Shown: positions 7,817 through 14,317 of the stretch, piece by piece | Position numbering within the stretch: position 1 is the first letter of the stretch | How the letters are laid out: every line of letters starts with the position of its first letter | Source of the DNA: Rhizobacter sp. | Lineage (GTDB): Bacteria > Pseudomonadota > Gammaproteobacteria > Burkholderiales > Burkholderiaceae | Length of the DNA stretch: 14,739 bases | Assembly: GCA_014379885.1 (NCBI GenBank) | Contig: JACMKW010000250.1 | Location: 1-14,739, forward strand | Direction: 5' to 3' | Program-made: the position numbers and the translations under genes | The notes under the pieces: model-generated | Databases searched by the model: none | Told to the model about the DNA's origin: nothing | Seen by the model: only the letters and a program-made list of their open reading frames with translations

Positions 7817-8737
7817 TCAGGTTCCTTGTCGTGGCGTCGGCACCGGCGCCTGGGCGCCCGCGCGGGATGGTCTGCCGAGCGTGCCGGCAAGCACTGCGTC
7901 GAGCGCGAACAAGATTCCCAGCGCGGCTGCCATCAGCACGATGCCCGCGGCGCCGTGAAGGAAGCCCCGGCCCGCTTCATCGCCGCCGTGGTAGGTGATG
8001 AGTACCAGTGTGATCACGCGGATGATGTTGGCGGCGAATGCGATGGGCAGAATCGACGCGACCATGAGGGTGTTGTGCAGGCGTTGCGGGCGTGCCCTGA
8101 AATAGATGAACAGCGCACCAATGGCCGTCAAGCTGAACATCGAGTTCAGCCCCGAGCATGCATCGGCCACCAGCAACTGGTACGGGCCGATCGAGATCAT
8201 CACGCCGGCGCGTGCGATGGGGTACCCCGCGGCGTAAAGCAGGTCGACAACGATGACCGAGATCCAGCTCTTCAAGGGGCCCGTCACGGCATCGACGATG
8301 CTGGCCGGCAGTGGCACCATGAAGAGCATGTACAGCACGGGAAACCATGCTGCCTTCAGTGCGCCTCTCCCACCCAGAAGTGCCAGCCCGCCGGTCACCA
8401 CGAACAGTTGAGAGGCAAACTCGATGCTTGCGACCGAGAAGGCCCGCCCAAAACCATAGAGCAGTACACCTGCCGCGAACAGTGACCAACCCCATGCCGT
8501 GGACGGCCGTCCAGATGCTCTCGCGATCTGATGGCGCGCTTGCCAGAACAGCCACAAGGTAATGCCGAGGATGAGGGGGCCGTGCGCGAGTTCTTCGTTT
8601 TGCCACAGGTCCTTGCTGGCGGCCCAATAGACGGGGACGTACATCGCCGCGAAGCCGATCAACATCAGTACCCAAGGATCGAATGGTCGCGCCGAGGTCA
8701 CCGCAATGCCAGAGTCAGGCGCGCTCACGTGAATCAC
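7817..8737 (-). CDS. xrtB: Exosortase B
   Basis: Exosortases are inner-membrane cysteine transpeptidase-like enzymes that process PEP-CTERM proteins at the surface of polysaccharide-producing Gram-negative bacteria. This 306-residue protein is strongly hydrophobic with several membrane segments. It has the three expected catalytic residues: Cys194 in ADACSGLNSM, Arg240 in FAANIIR and His261 in FLHGAAG. The early LAHGPLILGITLWLFW segment is also family-typical. Type B is assigned from the company of EpsD/E/F/G and B-type EpsI. The start is GTG at 8737, overlapping the epsG stop as GTGA; an in-frame GTG three codons later is an alternative. A short Pro/Ala-rich tail follows the last membrane segment. 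No PEP-CTERM substrate lies in the window. Confidence 0.93.
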   Translation of the reverse strand: MIHVSAPDSGIAVTSARPFDPWVLMLIGFAAMYVPVYWAASKDLWQNEELAHGPLILGITLWLFWQARHQIARASGRPSTAWGWSLFAAGVLLYGFGRAFSVASIEFASQLFVVTGGLALLGGRGALKAAWFPVLYMLFMVPLPASIVDAVTGPLKSWISVIVVDLLYAAGYPIARAGVMISIGPYQLLVADACSGLNSMFSLTAIGALFIYFRARPQRLHNTLMVASILPIAFAANIIRVITLVLITYHGGDEAGRGFLHGAAGIVLMAAALGILFALDAVLAGTLGRPSRAGAQAPVPTPRQGT

Positions 8738-9636
8738 CGTGGCTGCTTGAGCTTTTGTGGCTTCTTGACAGGCACATCCACGAGCACCGACCCGACCACC
8801 TTGACGCCGGCTTCCTGCATCTGATCGACCAGCTCCTGAAATTCTGCGGTGCGTGTCATGTTGTTGCGCGCGACGATCAAGGCCGCCCCGGCAAAGCGGG
8901 CGAGCAGCGTCACGTCGGCCCCCAGTGTCATGGCCGGGGTGTCGATGATCACGACATCAAAGGCAGACATGCTCTGCTCGAGGATGCGATCGAATGATGA
9001 GCGCCCGAGGAGCTCTTCGGGGTTGGGCGGGATCGGCCCTGAAGGCAATATGGCGAGCCCGGGGATGCCTGGCACCAGCTTGATCACCTGCTCGTGCATG
9101 CGCCCGGTAAGCAGGTTCGACAAACCGGTCTGGTTCTCCACCTTGAACAGCAGGTTCTGGCGGGGGTTGCGCAAATCGCCGTCGATCAGCAGCGTGCGCT
9201 CCTTGGCTTGCGCAAAGGTGACCGCGAGGTTGGCCGCCAGCAAGCTGCGACCTTCGCCAGGGCGGGTGCCCACAATGGCCAATGCGGCACGTGGCACGCC
9301 TTCCTTGAACCAGCGCAGCTGGAGCTGGCTGCGCAGCGAGCGCAGCCGTTCGCCTTCGGCGCTGAAGGGCCGGTAAGCCACGACCACTTCGTCGCTGACG
9401 GGGTGCCCTGGGCCACTCAGGTAGGGGTAGTCGAATTGCAGCGACAGCGCATAGAAGATGTCGGCCTCGGTGAGAAGCCCGAGCTGCATGCCTGCATCAC
9501 CAAAACGGAGTTCGTGCTCCTTCTGGAAATTGATGATGCGTTCGACGTCTTCAATTGCCAAGCGACCGGAGTTCACCAGAATCGCACCGATTGACCTGTC
9601 TGCGTCGCGTGCTTTCCCCGACGACATTGTCGCCAT
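8734..9636 (-). CDS. epsG: Chain-length-determinant-associated tyrosine kinase-like ATPase EpsG
   Basis: This is the cytoplasmic ATPase partner of the Wzz-like protein EpsF, thought to control polymer length. The protein has 300 residues. An N-terminal region (about 12-75, VNSGRLAIEDVERIINFQKE...YALSLQFDYPYL) resembles a GspE/MshEN-type domain. It is followed by a BY-kinase ATPase fold with P-loop GTRPGEGRS (123-131), Walker A' LLIDGDLRNPR (149-159) and Walker B VVIIDTP (228-234). The usual P-loop Lys is Arg here (GEGRS). The C-terminal tail PVKKPQKLKQPR has no tyrosine cluster, so autophosphorylation of the Wzc kind is doubtful. The frame is open to 9825, but ATG at 9636 is chosen. It overlaps the epsF stop (TGATG), has GAGGG upstream, and the extra 63 residues would lie over epsF. 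Confidence 0.93.
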   Translation of the reverse strand: MATMSSGKARDADRSIGAILVNSGRLAIEDVERIINFQKEHELRFGDAGMQLGLLTEADIFYALSLQFDYPYLSGPGHPVSDEVVVAYRPFSAEGERLRSLRSQLQLRWFKEGVPRAALAIVGTRPGEGRSLLAANLAVTFAQAKERTLLIDGDLRNPRQNLLFKVENQTGLSNLLTGRMHEQVIKLVPGIPGLAILPSGPIPPNPEELLGRSSFDRILEQSMSAFDVVIIDTPAMTLGADVTLLARFAGAALIVARNNMTRTAEFQELVDQMQEAGVKVVGSVLVDVPVKKPQKLKQPR

Positions 9637-11078
9637 CAGTTGCCCTCTTCCAAGGTCAGCTGTGGTGGCATGTTCTTGCCCGTGTGCGGCAGGTTGAGCG
9701 GCCCGCGAGGGCGGTGCGGGCCCCTTCCGCGGTTTGCCCATGGAGAGACCACTCCCAGCAGGGGAACGCCTTCGACGATGGTCAGGTCGGCCGGGCTGCG
9801 CACACGACGGTCCAGCAACTCCCATGCGAGGGCTGCTCCGATCGCGAGCAGCAGTCCCAGCCCGGTTGCCGCGAGCATGTTCTTGCGGATGTTCGGGCTC
9901 GATGGGGCCAGGGGTTCGGCGGCCGGTGTCAGCACACGGGCGCTGGCCTGGTCGGCCTGGCTTTCAAGTGAGACCTGGCTGCGCCGTGTGGCGACTGCGT
10001 CATACGCGCGCTGGGCTGTTTCGACGTCGCGTTGCAGCACCGCCATTTCGTCGAACTGCGCGCGCAGCGCCAGAACGGTTCGTTTCTGGGCATCGGCCAT
10101 CGCACTCAGCTCGCCGATCTTTTGCCCGGTCACGCGGTTGACCGTGGCGGTGACTCCAGAGACCCGCCGCATTTCGGATGTGATCTGCTGCTTGATCTCG
10201 GCGATCTGTGCATCGAGCTGCACACGTTGCGGGTGGTTGGAGCCGACGATGCTGCTGATCTCGCTCAGCTTCGTTTCTGCCCGGGCGAGTTCCGATTTCA
10301 GCCCCTGAACCACCGAGCTCAGCTGCACGTCGGGTGATGTTTCAGTGCCGGTATTGCGCTGCCGGCTGTTGGTGTCGGCCAGTTCAGCCTGGGCTGTGGA
10401 CAGCTGCGACATGATGGTGTTGAGCCGTGCGCTTTCCAGATCGACGCGCTCTGTGGCGACGATGCCCCGGTCACGCTGAAAGGTGGACAGCTTGCGTTGA
10501 GCTTCTTCGAACTGGGTGCGCAGGCTCTTGAGTCGTTCGTCGAAGAAGCTGCCGTACTGCCGTGAGGGCTCGATGCGCAACTCGACACTGAACTCGATGT
10601 AGGCACGCGCAAACGCGTTCGCGGCCGCGGCCACGAAGCGTGGGTCTGAACCGGTGAACCCGATGTCGATGAGGTTGGTGTTGCGAGCCGGCACGACAGT
10701 CAAACCGCTGCGCAACATGGCACCGTAGTAAGTCTCGATCGGCACCCGGCCTTGGGTGGCCTGGCGCCATTGTTCGACCGCCGCAGGGCCGTCGGTCATG
10801 CCGAGCATGCGCACCACGCGGCCGGCGAGGCGGTCGCTCTGGATGATTTCGACCTGGGTGCCCAGAAACTCGCGTGATGCGATCGAGGGCATCAGCGTGG
10901 CGACCAGGGGGTCGGCGCGAACGTCCAGCAGCAACGAGGTTTCAGCCGTGTACTTCTTGGGCATCTGCAACGACACCCCGTAGGCGATCAGCACCACCAG
11001 CGTGAAGAGTGCCACCACCAGCGGCCAGCGAAGCCGCAGGATCAGGAGAACCTGTCGAAAATTGAGGCTGTTGCCCAT
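9636..11078 (-). CDS. epsF: Chain length determinant protein EpsF (Wzz-like)
   Basis: This is a 480-residue polysaccharide co-polymerase anchored in the inner membrane. A short cytoplasmic start (MGNSLNFRQVLLILRLRWP) leads into a first membrane segment (about 18-36). A long periplasmic part has Wzz-like sequence up to about residue 100 and a helical, coiled-coil-prone stretch (about 170-390). A family-typical VETAQRAYDAV...LESQADQA segment follows (about 345-370), then PLAPSSPN before a second membrane segment (about 403-420). The cytoplasmic tail is rich in Arg, Gly and Pro. It starts 6 nt after epsE and its stop overlaps the epsG start, consistent with the EpsF-EpsG pair being made together. 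No strong ribosome site is seen before the ATG. Confidence 0.94.
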   Translation of the reverse strand: MGNSLNFRQVLLILRLRWPLVVALFTLVVLIAYGVSLQMPKKYTAETSLLLDVRADPLVATLMPSIASREFLGTQVEIIQSDRLAGRVVRMLGMTDGPAAVEQWRQATQGRVPIETYYGAMLRSGLTVVPARNTNLIDIGFTGSDPRFVAAAANAFARAYIEFSVELRIEPSRQYGSFFDERLKSLRTQFEEAQRKLSTFQRDRGIVATERVDLESARLNTIMSQLSTAQAELADTNSRQRNTGTETSPDVQLSSVVQGLKSELARAETKLSEISSIVGSNHPQRVQLDAQIAEIKQQITSEMRRVSGVTATVNRVTGQKIGELSAMADAQKRTVLALRAQFDEMAVLQRDVETAQRAYDAVATRRSQVSLESQADQASARVLTPAAEPLAPSSPNIRKNMLAATGLGLLLAIGAALAWELLDRRVRSPADLTIVEGVPLLGVVSPWANRGRGPHRPRGPLNLPHTGKNMPPQLTLEEGN

Positions 11079-11084
11079 GATGGA

Positions 11085-11933
11085 TCAGAAGACCGATTCG
11101 CGGACGTACACCACGTCGTCCGGTCGCAGTGGGTCGTTGAGTTGTGACTCGATGACCTGCACCTTGCCGTCGGCATCGCGCCGATGCACCCGCAGGCCCC
11201 GCATGGTGCCGCGTTGCGTGATGCCGCCTACGCTCGCCAGGGCTTGCATCACGCTCATACCGCGTTCCAGGCGCAATGAGCCGGGGCGTTGCACTTCGCC
11301 GTACAGGTAGATCACGGGCGCGCGTTCGATCCAGATCACGTCGCCGTTCTGCAGGATCACGTCGTCGCTGCCGCGCTTTGCGGCGCCGAAGATCGACGGC
11401 AGGTCGAACTCTGCACGGTAAGGCTGACCGTTGCGCCGGCCGATCAACACCACGGTGTCGGATCCTGTGGCGCCAATGCCGCCGGCCGTGGCGAGCATGT
11501 CGGTGAGCTTGGTGTCTGCCATCTCCAACGGGAAGCGGCCAGGTCGGCCCACGTGGCCGAGCACCGAAACCTGGTTGCCACGCACCTGCGTGACCAAGAT
11601 AGACACCTGAGGTTGTTTGACGAAGTTGCCGTCGCGCAGGCCGTCGGCGATGCGCTTTTCTGCTTGAGGCAGGGTGAGGCCGCCGATGGAAACCGTGCCC
11701 AGCAGCGGGTAGGAGATGACGCCGGTTTCGCTCACACGCGCTTCGAGCGTGAGGTCGATATTTTGAAAGACGGTGATGCGGATCACGTCGCCGGTCGCCA
11801 GCCGGTACTGGGCACTGGCTGTGCTGTTCGGAGTTGTCTGCGCATGGCTGGCGAGCGGCAAGGCCAGTAGCAGTGTGCTGATCAGCGCAGCGGTGCTGCC
11901 AAGGAGGCGCATCAACGTGTGAAGGTATTTCAT
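11085..11933 (-). CDS. epsE: Polysaccharide export protein EpsE (Wza-like, SLBB domain)
   Basis: This is a 282-residue export protein of the outer-membrane polysaccharide exporter family. It has a signal peptide (LLALPLASHA, cleavage likely after residue 31). No lipobox Cys is present, unlike E. coli Wza. The Poly_export domain covers about residues 41-120 (YRLATGDVIRITVFQ, SYPLLGTVSIGGLTLPQAE). SLBB-like regions follow at about 125-180 (VSVLGHVGRPGRFPL, ATAGGIGATG) and 207-275 (IYLYGEVQRPGSLRLERGM). The ATG begins directly after the epsD stop codon with no gap. GGAATGGG inside the epsD end could serve as a distant ribosome site. It probably forms the channel through which the polymer leaves the periplasm. 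Confidence 0.94.
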   Translation of the reverse strand: MKYLHTLMRLLGSTAALISTLLLALPLASHAQTTPNSTASAQYRLATGDVIRITVFQNIDLTLEARVSETGVISYPLLGTVSIGGLTLPQAEKRIADGLRDGNFVKQPQVSILVTQVRGNQVSVLGHVGRPGRFPLEMADTKLTDMLATAGGIGATGSDTVVLIGRRNGQPYRAEFDLPSIFGAAKRGSDDVILQNGDVIWIERAPVIYLYGEVQRPGSLRLERGMSVMQALASVGGITQRGTMRGLRVHRRDADGKVQVIESQLNDPLRPDDVVYVRESVF

Positions 11934-12902
11934 TTATTTCAAACCCATTCCAGTGCCAATGGCTGTTTCGCCGATGAGTGCGCCGCTTGCGGGGCTGGAG
12001 CTGGATGCCGGCGCCGCTGGCTGCGAGCCAACGCCGTCGGCTGAATCTCCAAAACCCTCCACGTACCTGATCGCGGCCGCCGTGCGCAAGGCCTTGAGGT
12101 CGTCGGCAATGATGCGACTTTTGTGTTCGTTCATCAGGAACTGCTCTACGACTGGCTTCACGCGTGCGAGTTCAACCGGCTCCTTGCGTGAGCTGATCAA
12201 CGCAATCACCTGCAACCCGGCCGGCTTGGCGTGGATGACCGTTTCGCCATCGGCCATTTTTGCGAAAGCGGCCAGGCTGTTCAAGGGCAACTGTTCTGCG
12301 GCTCGAACCGCCTGGTTGAATTCGAACCTGAGGTTGCTGGCCCGGAGGTAGTCGGTGAACTCGGCCATCGCCTTGCTCGACAGCGCCTTGGCACGCACCG
12401 CCTCTGCTTGTGCCGGCGTGGCTTCGACGAACCACTCTTGAAGTTGGTAGACACGGCGCTGCGAGAACAGCGCCGGGTTGTCGGTGTAGTACTTGAAGAT
12501 TTCCGCTTCGGATGGTTTGCTCGCGCCATTGCCGACACGCTCAAAGTAGGCGCGCGCAATCACGTCGCGCCGTGCGGCTTCAACTTGCTGCATCACGCGC
12601 GGATCGCGATCGAGCTTGATCTCGCCTGCCTTTTGAATGGCCAACTCCTGGTCGATCAGGCGCTCCAGAGCCTGCTTGCGCGCAGCGTCGGCCTGCTCAG
12701 GCTTCAACCCACGCTGTTGTTCCAGCAGAAAGTTGATTTGGTGGACAGTGAGTTCTTGCTTGTTGACCTTGGCCGCCACCTGCGATGCGGGCTTCTCGGC
12801 GGGCTTGCTGCAACCCAAGAGGAACATGCCCGACAACAAGATGACGCAGGCGGTCAAACCAGGCCACGCAGCTTGTCTGCCGAGTTGTCGATCCACATTC
12901 AT
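11934..12902 (-). CDS. epsD: EpsD family peptidyl-prolyl cis-trans isomerase-like lipoprotein
   Basis: This is a 322-residue lipoprotein with signal sequence and lipobox LLGC (Cys31). The mature part begins with a SurA/PpiD-like helical region, with VAAKVNKQELTVHQINFLLEQQ (42-63) and ALERLIDQELAIQKA (78-92). It continues into a divergent parvulin-like segment (about 150-250, ending around VIALISSRKEPVEL). The tail (about 283-322) is rich in Ser, Ala and Gly and looks disordered. Isomerase activity is inferred from the family and may be lost. The likely role is periplasmic folding of export components. It is the first gene of the tight run after a 211-bp gap and has a good ribosome site, GGAG, 9 nt before the ATG, so a promoter of its own is plausible. 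Confidence 0.9.
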   Translation of the reverse strand: MNVDRQLGRQAAWPGLTACVILLSGMFLLGCSKPAEKPASQVAAKVNKQELTVHQINFLLEQQRGLKPEQADAARKQALERLIDQELAIQKAGEIKLDRDPRVMQQVEAARRDVIARAYFERVGNGASKPSEAEIFKYYTDNPALFSQRRVYQLQEWFVEATPAQAEAVRAKALSSKAMAEFTDYLRASNLRFEFNQAVRAAEQLPLNSLAAFAKMADGETVIHAKPAGLQVIALISSRKEPVELARVKPVVEQFLMNEHKSRIIADDLKALRTAAAIRYVEGFGDSADGVGSQPAAPASSSSPASGALIGETAIGTGMGLK

Positions 12903-13017
12903 TCAGGCTGTCTCCAGGCTCGGTTCGTCAAGGGTTTTGCATCAGGTCGGGATCAGGCCCGTGTGCCCGCTGGGCGCGCTGAGACCCTGAAGCCATCGAG
13001 TGTAGCGGCCTGGGGGG

Positions 13018-13059
13018 CCAGGGCCCGCACCCCGATTGAGGGGTGAAACGTGGCCCTGG
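13018..13059. repeat. Two-part inverted repeat (hairpin) between epsI and epsD
   Basis: The outer arms CCAGGGCC (13018-13025) and GGCCCTGG (13052-13059) pair perfectly. The inner arms CACCCC (13028-13033) and GGGGTG (13040-13045) also pair perfectly, around a 6-nt loop. There is a small internal loop between the two stems. In the epsI transcript it would form 55-96 nt after the stop. No T-run follows on the minus strand, so it is not a standard intrinsic terminator. It could act as an attenuator, a weak terminator or an RNA-stability element. Confidence 0.5.
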
Positions 13060-13094
13060 TCGAGGGCGTGAAATGTTCACACCGAGGACACAAA

Positions 13095-13108
13095 TTCGCA
13101 GGGTGATT
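13095..13108 (+). repeat. 14-bp inverted repeat, copy downstream of epsI / upstream of epsD
   Basis: TTCGCAGGGTGATT matches perfectly the reverse complement of 13989-14002. It lies 193 bp upstream of the epsD start and 6 bp from the epsI stop codon. The match ends exactly at 14 bases on both sides. Confidence 0.6.
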
Positions 13109-13113
13109 GAGCG

Positions 13114-13800
13114 TTATGGCGTACTCGCCAGCCCACTCAACCGGATGCGATCGGCCGGTGTGACAGCGGCCAGCAAATCGTTCACGAAGCGATCGTGTTC
13201 CGCATAAGCCCGTTTGGGTTCGAGGTCGATCGATGACACGCGAAAGAGCAGGCCGTCCGGGATCTGCCCGGTCAAGCCGATGCGCACTTCGGCCATGCGG
13301 CGCTCGAACCGGCTGCGCACGGTCTGGTCACCCAGCGTGAACCAGTAGGTGACAGGCTCGAACCGGCTCCCCAATTGGGTGCTCATGCGCCGCCCGAGGA
13401 TCGGGCCGTACGAGGTGCCGATGTCGGAACTCTCGCTGTGCAGCAGGCTGAAGCCCTGAGCCACGTAGCAGACCTCGGGCTTGTGGGCTTGCAGCGCACC
13501 GCGTTGGTCGCTGCCATAGGCCAGGGACAGCATGATCCGGTAGCCCCGAGGGTTCACGTAGATGCGGGTCAGTACCTGGCCATAGAGCTTGTCCAGAAGT
13601 TGCTGTGTTTGTGGGTTGATGACCTGAGTGGCCTGCGAGGGGTCGATCTGCCAGTCACCGAACTGCCGTGGAACGGCGGTGTCGAGCAGGATGCCGGGTG
13701 CGCGCCGCTCGGTCACGGCGACAGGCCCGCCAAGGGTGGCGACGACCGATGCCGAGCACATCAGGGCTGCAAGTGCCATGGCGGTTCGGATCGCAGACAT
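13114..13800 (-). CDS. epsI: Exosortase-associated protein EpsI, B-type
   Basis: This is a 228-residue exported protein of the EpsI (DUF3485) family, which accompanies exosortases and is sometimes fused to them. It has a hydrophobic signal segment (MALAALMCSASVVATLGG). The family-typical core follows: PRQFGDWQ (residues 44-51), ILVNPRGYRI-like LTRIYVNPRGYRIMLSLAYG and the HKPEVCYVAQGF motif (about 105-116) with its conserved Cys. The later YWFTLGDQTVRSRFERRM stretch is also typical. The ATG at 13800 has GGGGGA about 7 nt upstream. The gene is separated from xrtB by four genes and from epsD by 211 bp, whereas in exosortase-B loci epsI is often next to the exosortase gene. Function is inferred as support of exosortase processing or polymer export. 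Confidence 0.9.
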   Translation of the reverse strand: MSAIRTAMALAALMCSASVVATLGGPVAVTERRAPGILLDTAVPRQFGDWQIDPSQATQVINPQTQQLLDKLYGQVLTRIYVNPRGYRIMLSLAYGSDQRGALQAHKPEVCYVAQGFSLLHSESSDIGTSYGPILGRRMSTQLGSRFEPVTYWFTLGDQTVRSRFERRMAEVRIGLTGQIPDGLLFRVSSIDLEPKRAYAEHDRFVNDLLAAVTPADRIRLSGLASTP

Positions 13801-13891
13801 TGATTTTTCCCCCGGGGCAACGACAGCAAAGGCTCATTTTGCCTCGGGCGCGGCACGCGGGCCGGCACGCACCAAAGCGGTTTGCCGCAAA

Positions 13892-13907
13892 TGCGGTGGA
13901 AATGCCG
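13892..13907 (-). promoter_or_regulatory. Weak sigma-54-like -24/-12 element upstream of epsI
   Basis: On the minus strand CGGCATTTCCACCGCA keeps the invariant GG-N10-GC spacing and matches GGCA and GCA of the sigma-54 consensus, but the flanking bases differ. Exosortase-linked polysaccharide loci are often associated with PrsK/PrsR-type sigma-54 regulators, which makes it worth noting. It could easily be chance in GC-rich DNA. Confidence 0.22.
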
Positions 13908-13988
13908 GCCATCTCTGCTTGTGCGGTGGCGCCGGACCTGCGTCAACCTGTAACGACGGTTCATGCAAGTAAGTTTTCCTACCGACCA

Positions 13989-14002
13989 AATCACCCTGCG
14001 AA
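13989..14002 (-). repeat. 14-bp inverted repeat, copy upstream of epsI
   Basis: Plus-strand AATCACCCTGCGAA is the perfect reverse complement of 13095-13108. It lies 189 bp upstream of the epsI start, almost the same distance as the other copy from the epsD start, but in the opposite orientation. Confidence 0.6.
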
Positions 14003-14011
14003 ATGCCGTAC

Positions 14012-14029
14012 CCCCCCAGTTCTGGGGGG
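14012..14029. repeat. GC-rich inverted repeat upstream of epsI
   Basis: CCCCCCA (14012-14018) pairs with TGGGGGG (14023-14029) around the 4-nt spacer GTTC. It is 10 bp from the 14-bp repeat. No clean T-run follows on either strand, so an operator or structural element is as likely as a terminator. Confidence 0.5.
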
Positions 14030-14077
14030 TTCGCGCCGTTTTCGTCGGCTTCTAGCAAAAACCCCAACGGATACGTG

Positions 14078-14106
14078 TTGACAGGTCGACTTACAGCGCC
14101 TAGCGA
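14078..14106 (+). promoter_or_regulatory. Possible sigma-70 promoter for the lipoprotein gene
   Basis: A perfect -35 TTGACA (14078-14083) is followed after 17 bp by a poor -10, TAGCGA (14101-14106). If used, the leader would be about 200 nt and would include the hairpins before the start codon. The weak -10 keeps this tentative. Confidence 0.25.
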
Positions 14107-14268
14107 GGCCGCCCCTATTCTGACTACACCAAACCTGCAGCTCCTGGCGATGAACGCTGTGACTCAGGCTGGCTAGTCCGAGGTCTCAGCGTGATGGTGT
14201 TGCACCGAAATGGTGGCAGCCGCTCAAGTCGGGTTCCTCAATTTGCTGTGTTGCAACTCATCGTGTGC

Positions 14269-14297
14269 GACGCCCTGTAGCCCTCGCAAGGGGCGTC
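14269..14297 (+). repeat. Competing hairpins in the lipoprotein leader
   Basis: GACGCCC (14269-14275) pairs with GGGCGTC (14291-14297). A smaller alternative stem CCCT/AGGG (14281-14292) uses part of the same right arm, so the two cannot form together. The structure ends 20 nt before the ATG at 14318, where a weak CGGAAA could be the ribosome site. Confidence 0.35.
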
Positions 14298-14317
14298 AAC
14301 TTATCGGAAATTTGAAA

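Larger units (their letters stand above)
12903..13113 (-). promoter_or_regulatory. Intergenic region between epsI and epsD
   Basis: This 211-bp gap probably holds the epsD promoter. TACACT on the minus strand (13004-12999) is a weak -10 candidate with no convincing -35. The ribosome site GGAG lies just before epsD. A large hairpin (13018-13059) and one copy of a 14-bp inverted repeat (13095-13108), listed separately, are also here. Confidence 0.4.
13801..14317. promoter_or_regulatory. 517-bp non-coding region between epsI and the lipoprotein gene
   Basis: I see no convincing gene here; the short open frames look like chance frames. It should contain the epsI promoter (minus strand) and the promoter of the lipoprotein gene (plus strand). 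Minus-strand candidates for epsI are TTGACG (13946-13941) with CACAAG 17 bp further on, and a sigma-54-like element listed separately. Also present are a small palindrome CCGCA-AA-TGCGG (13885-13896), a 7-bp-stem hairpin (14012-14029), the second copy of the 14-bp repeat (13989-14002), and hairpins before the lipoprotein start (14269-14297). Confidence 0.5.

Noticed and set aside
9637..9825. Longer N-terminus for EpsG from the ATG at 9825
   Set aside because: The extra 63 residues overlap the end of epsF and look like an out-of-frame translation. The ATG at 9636 has a GAGGG ribosome site and starts the family-like sequence.
13628..13972. Small plus-strand open frames across the epsI start and its leader
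   Set aside because: Arg/Ala/Pro-rich translations without a ribosome site; they run over the 5' end of epsI on the opposite strand.
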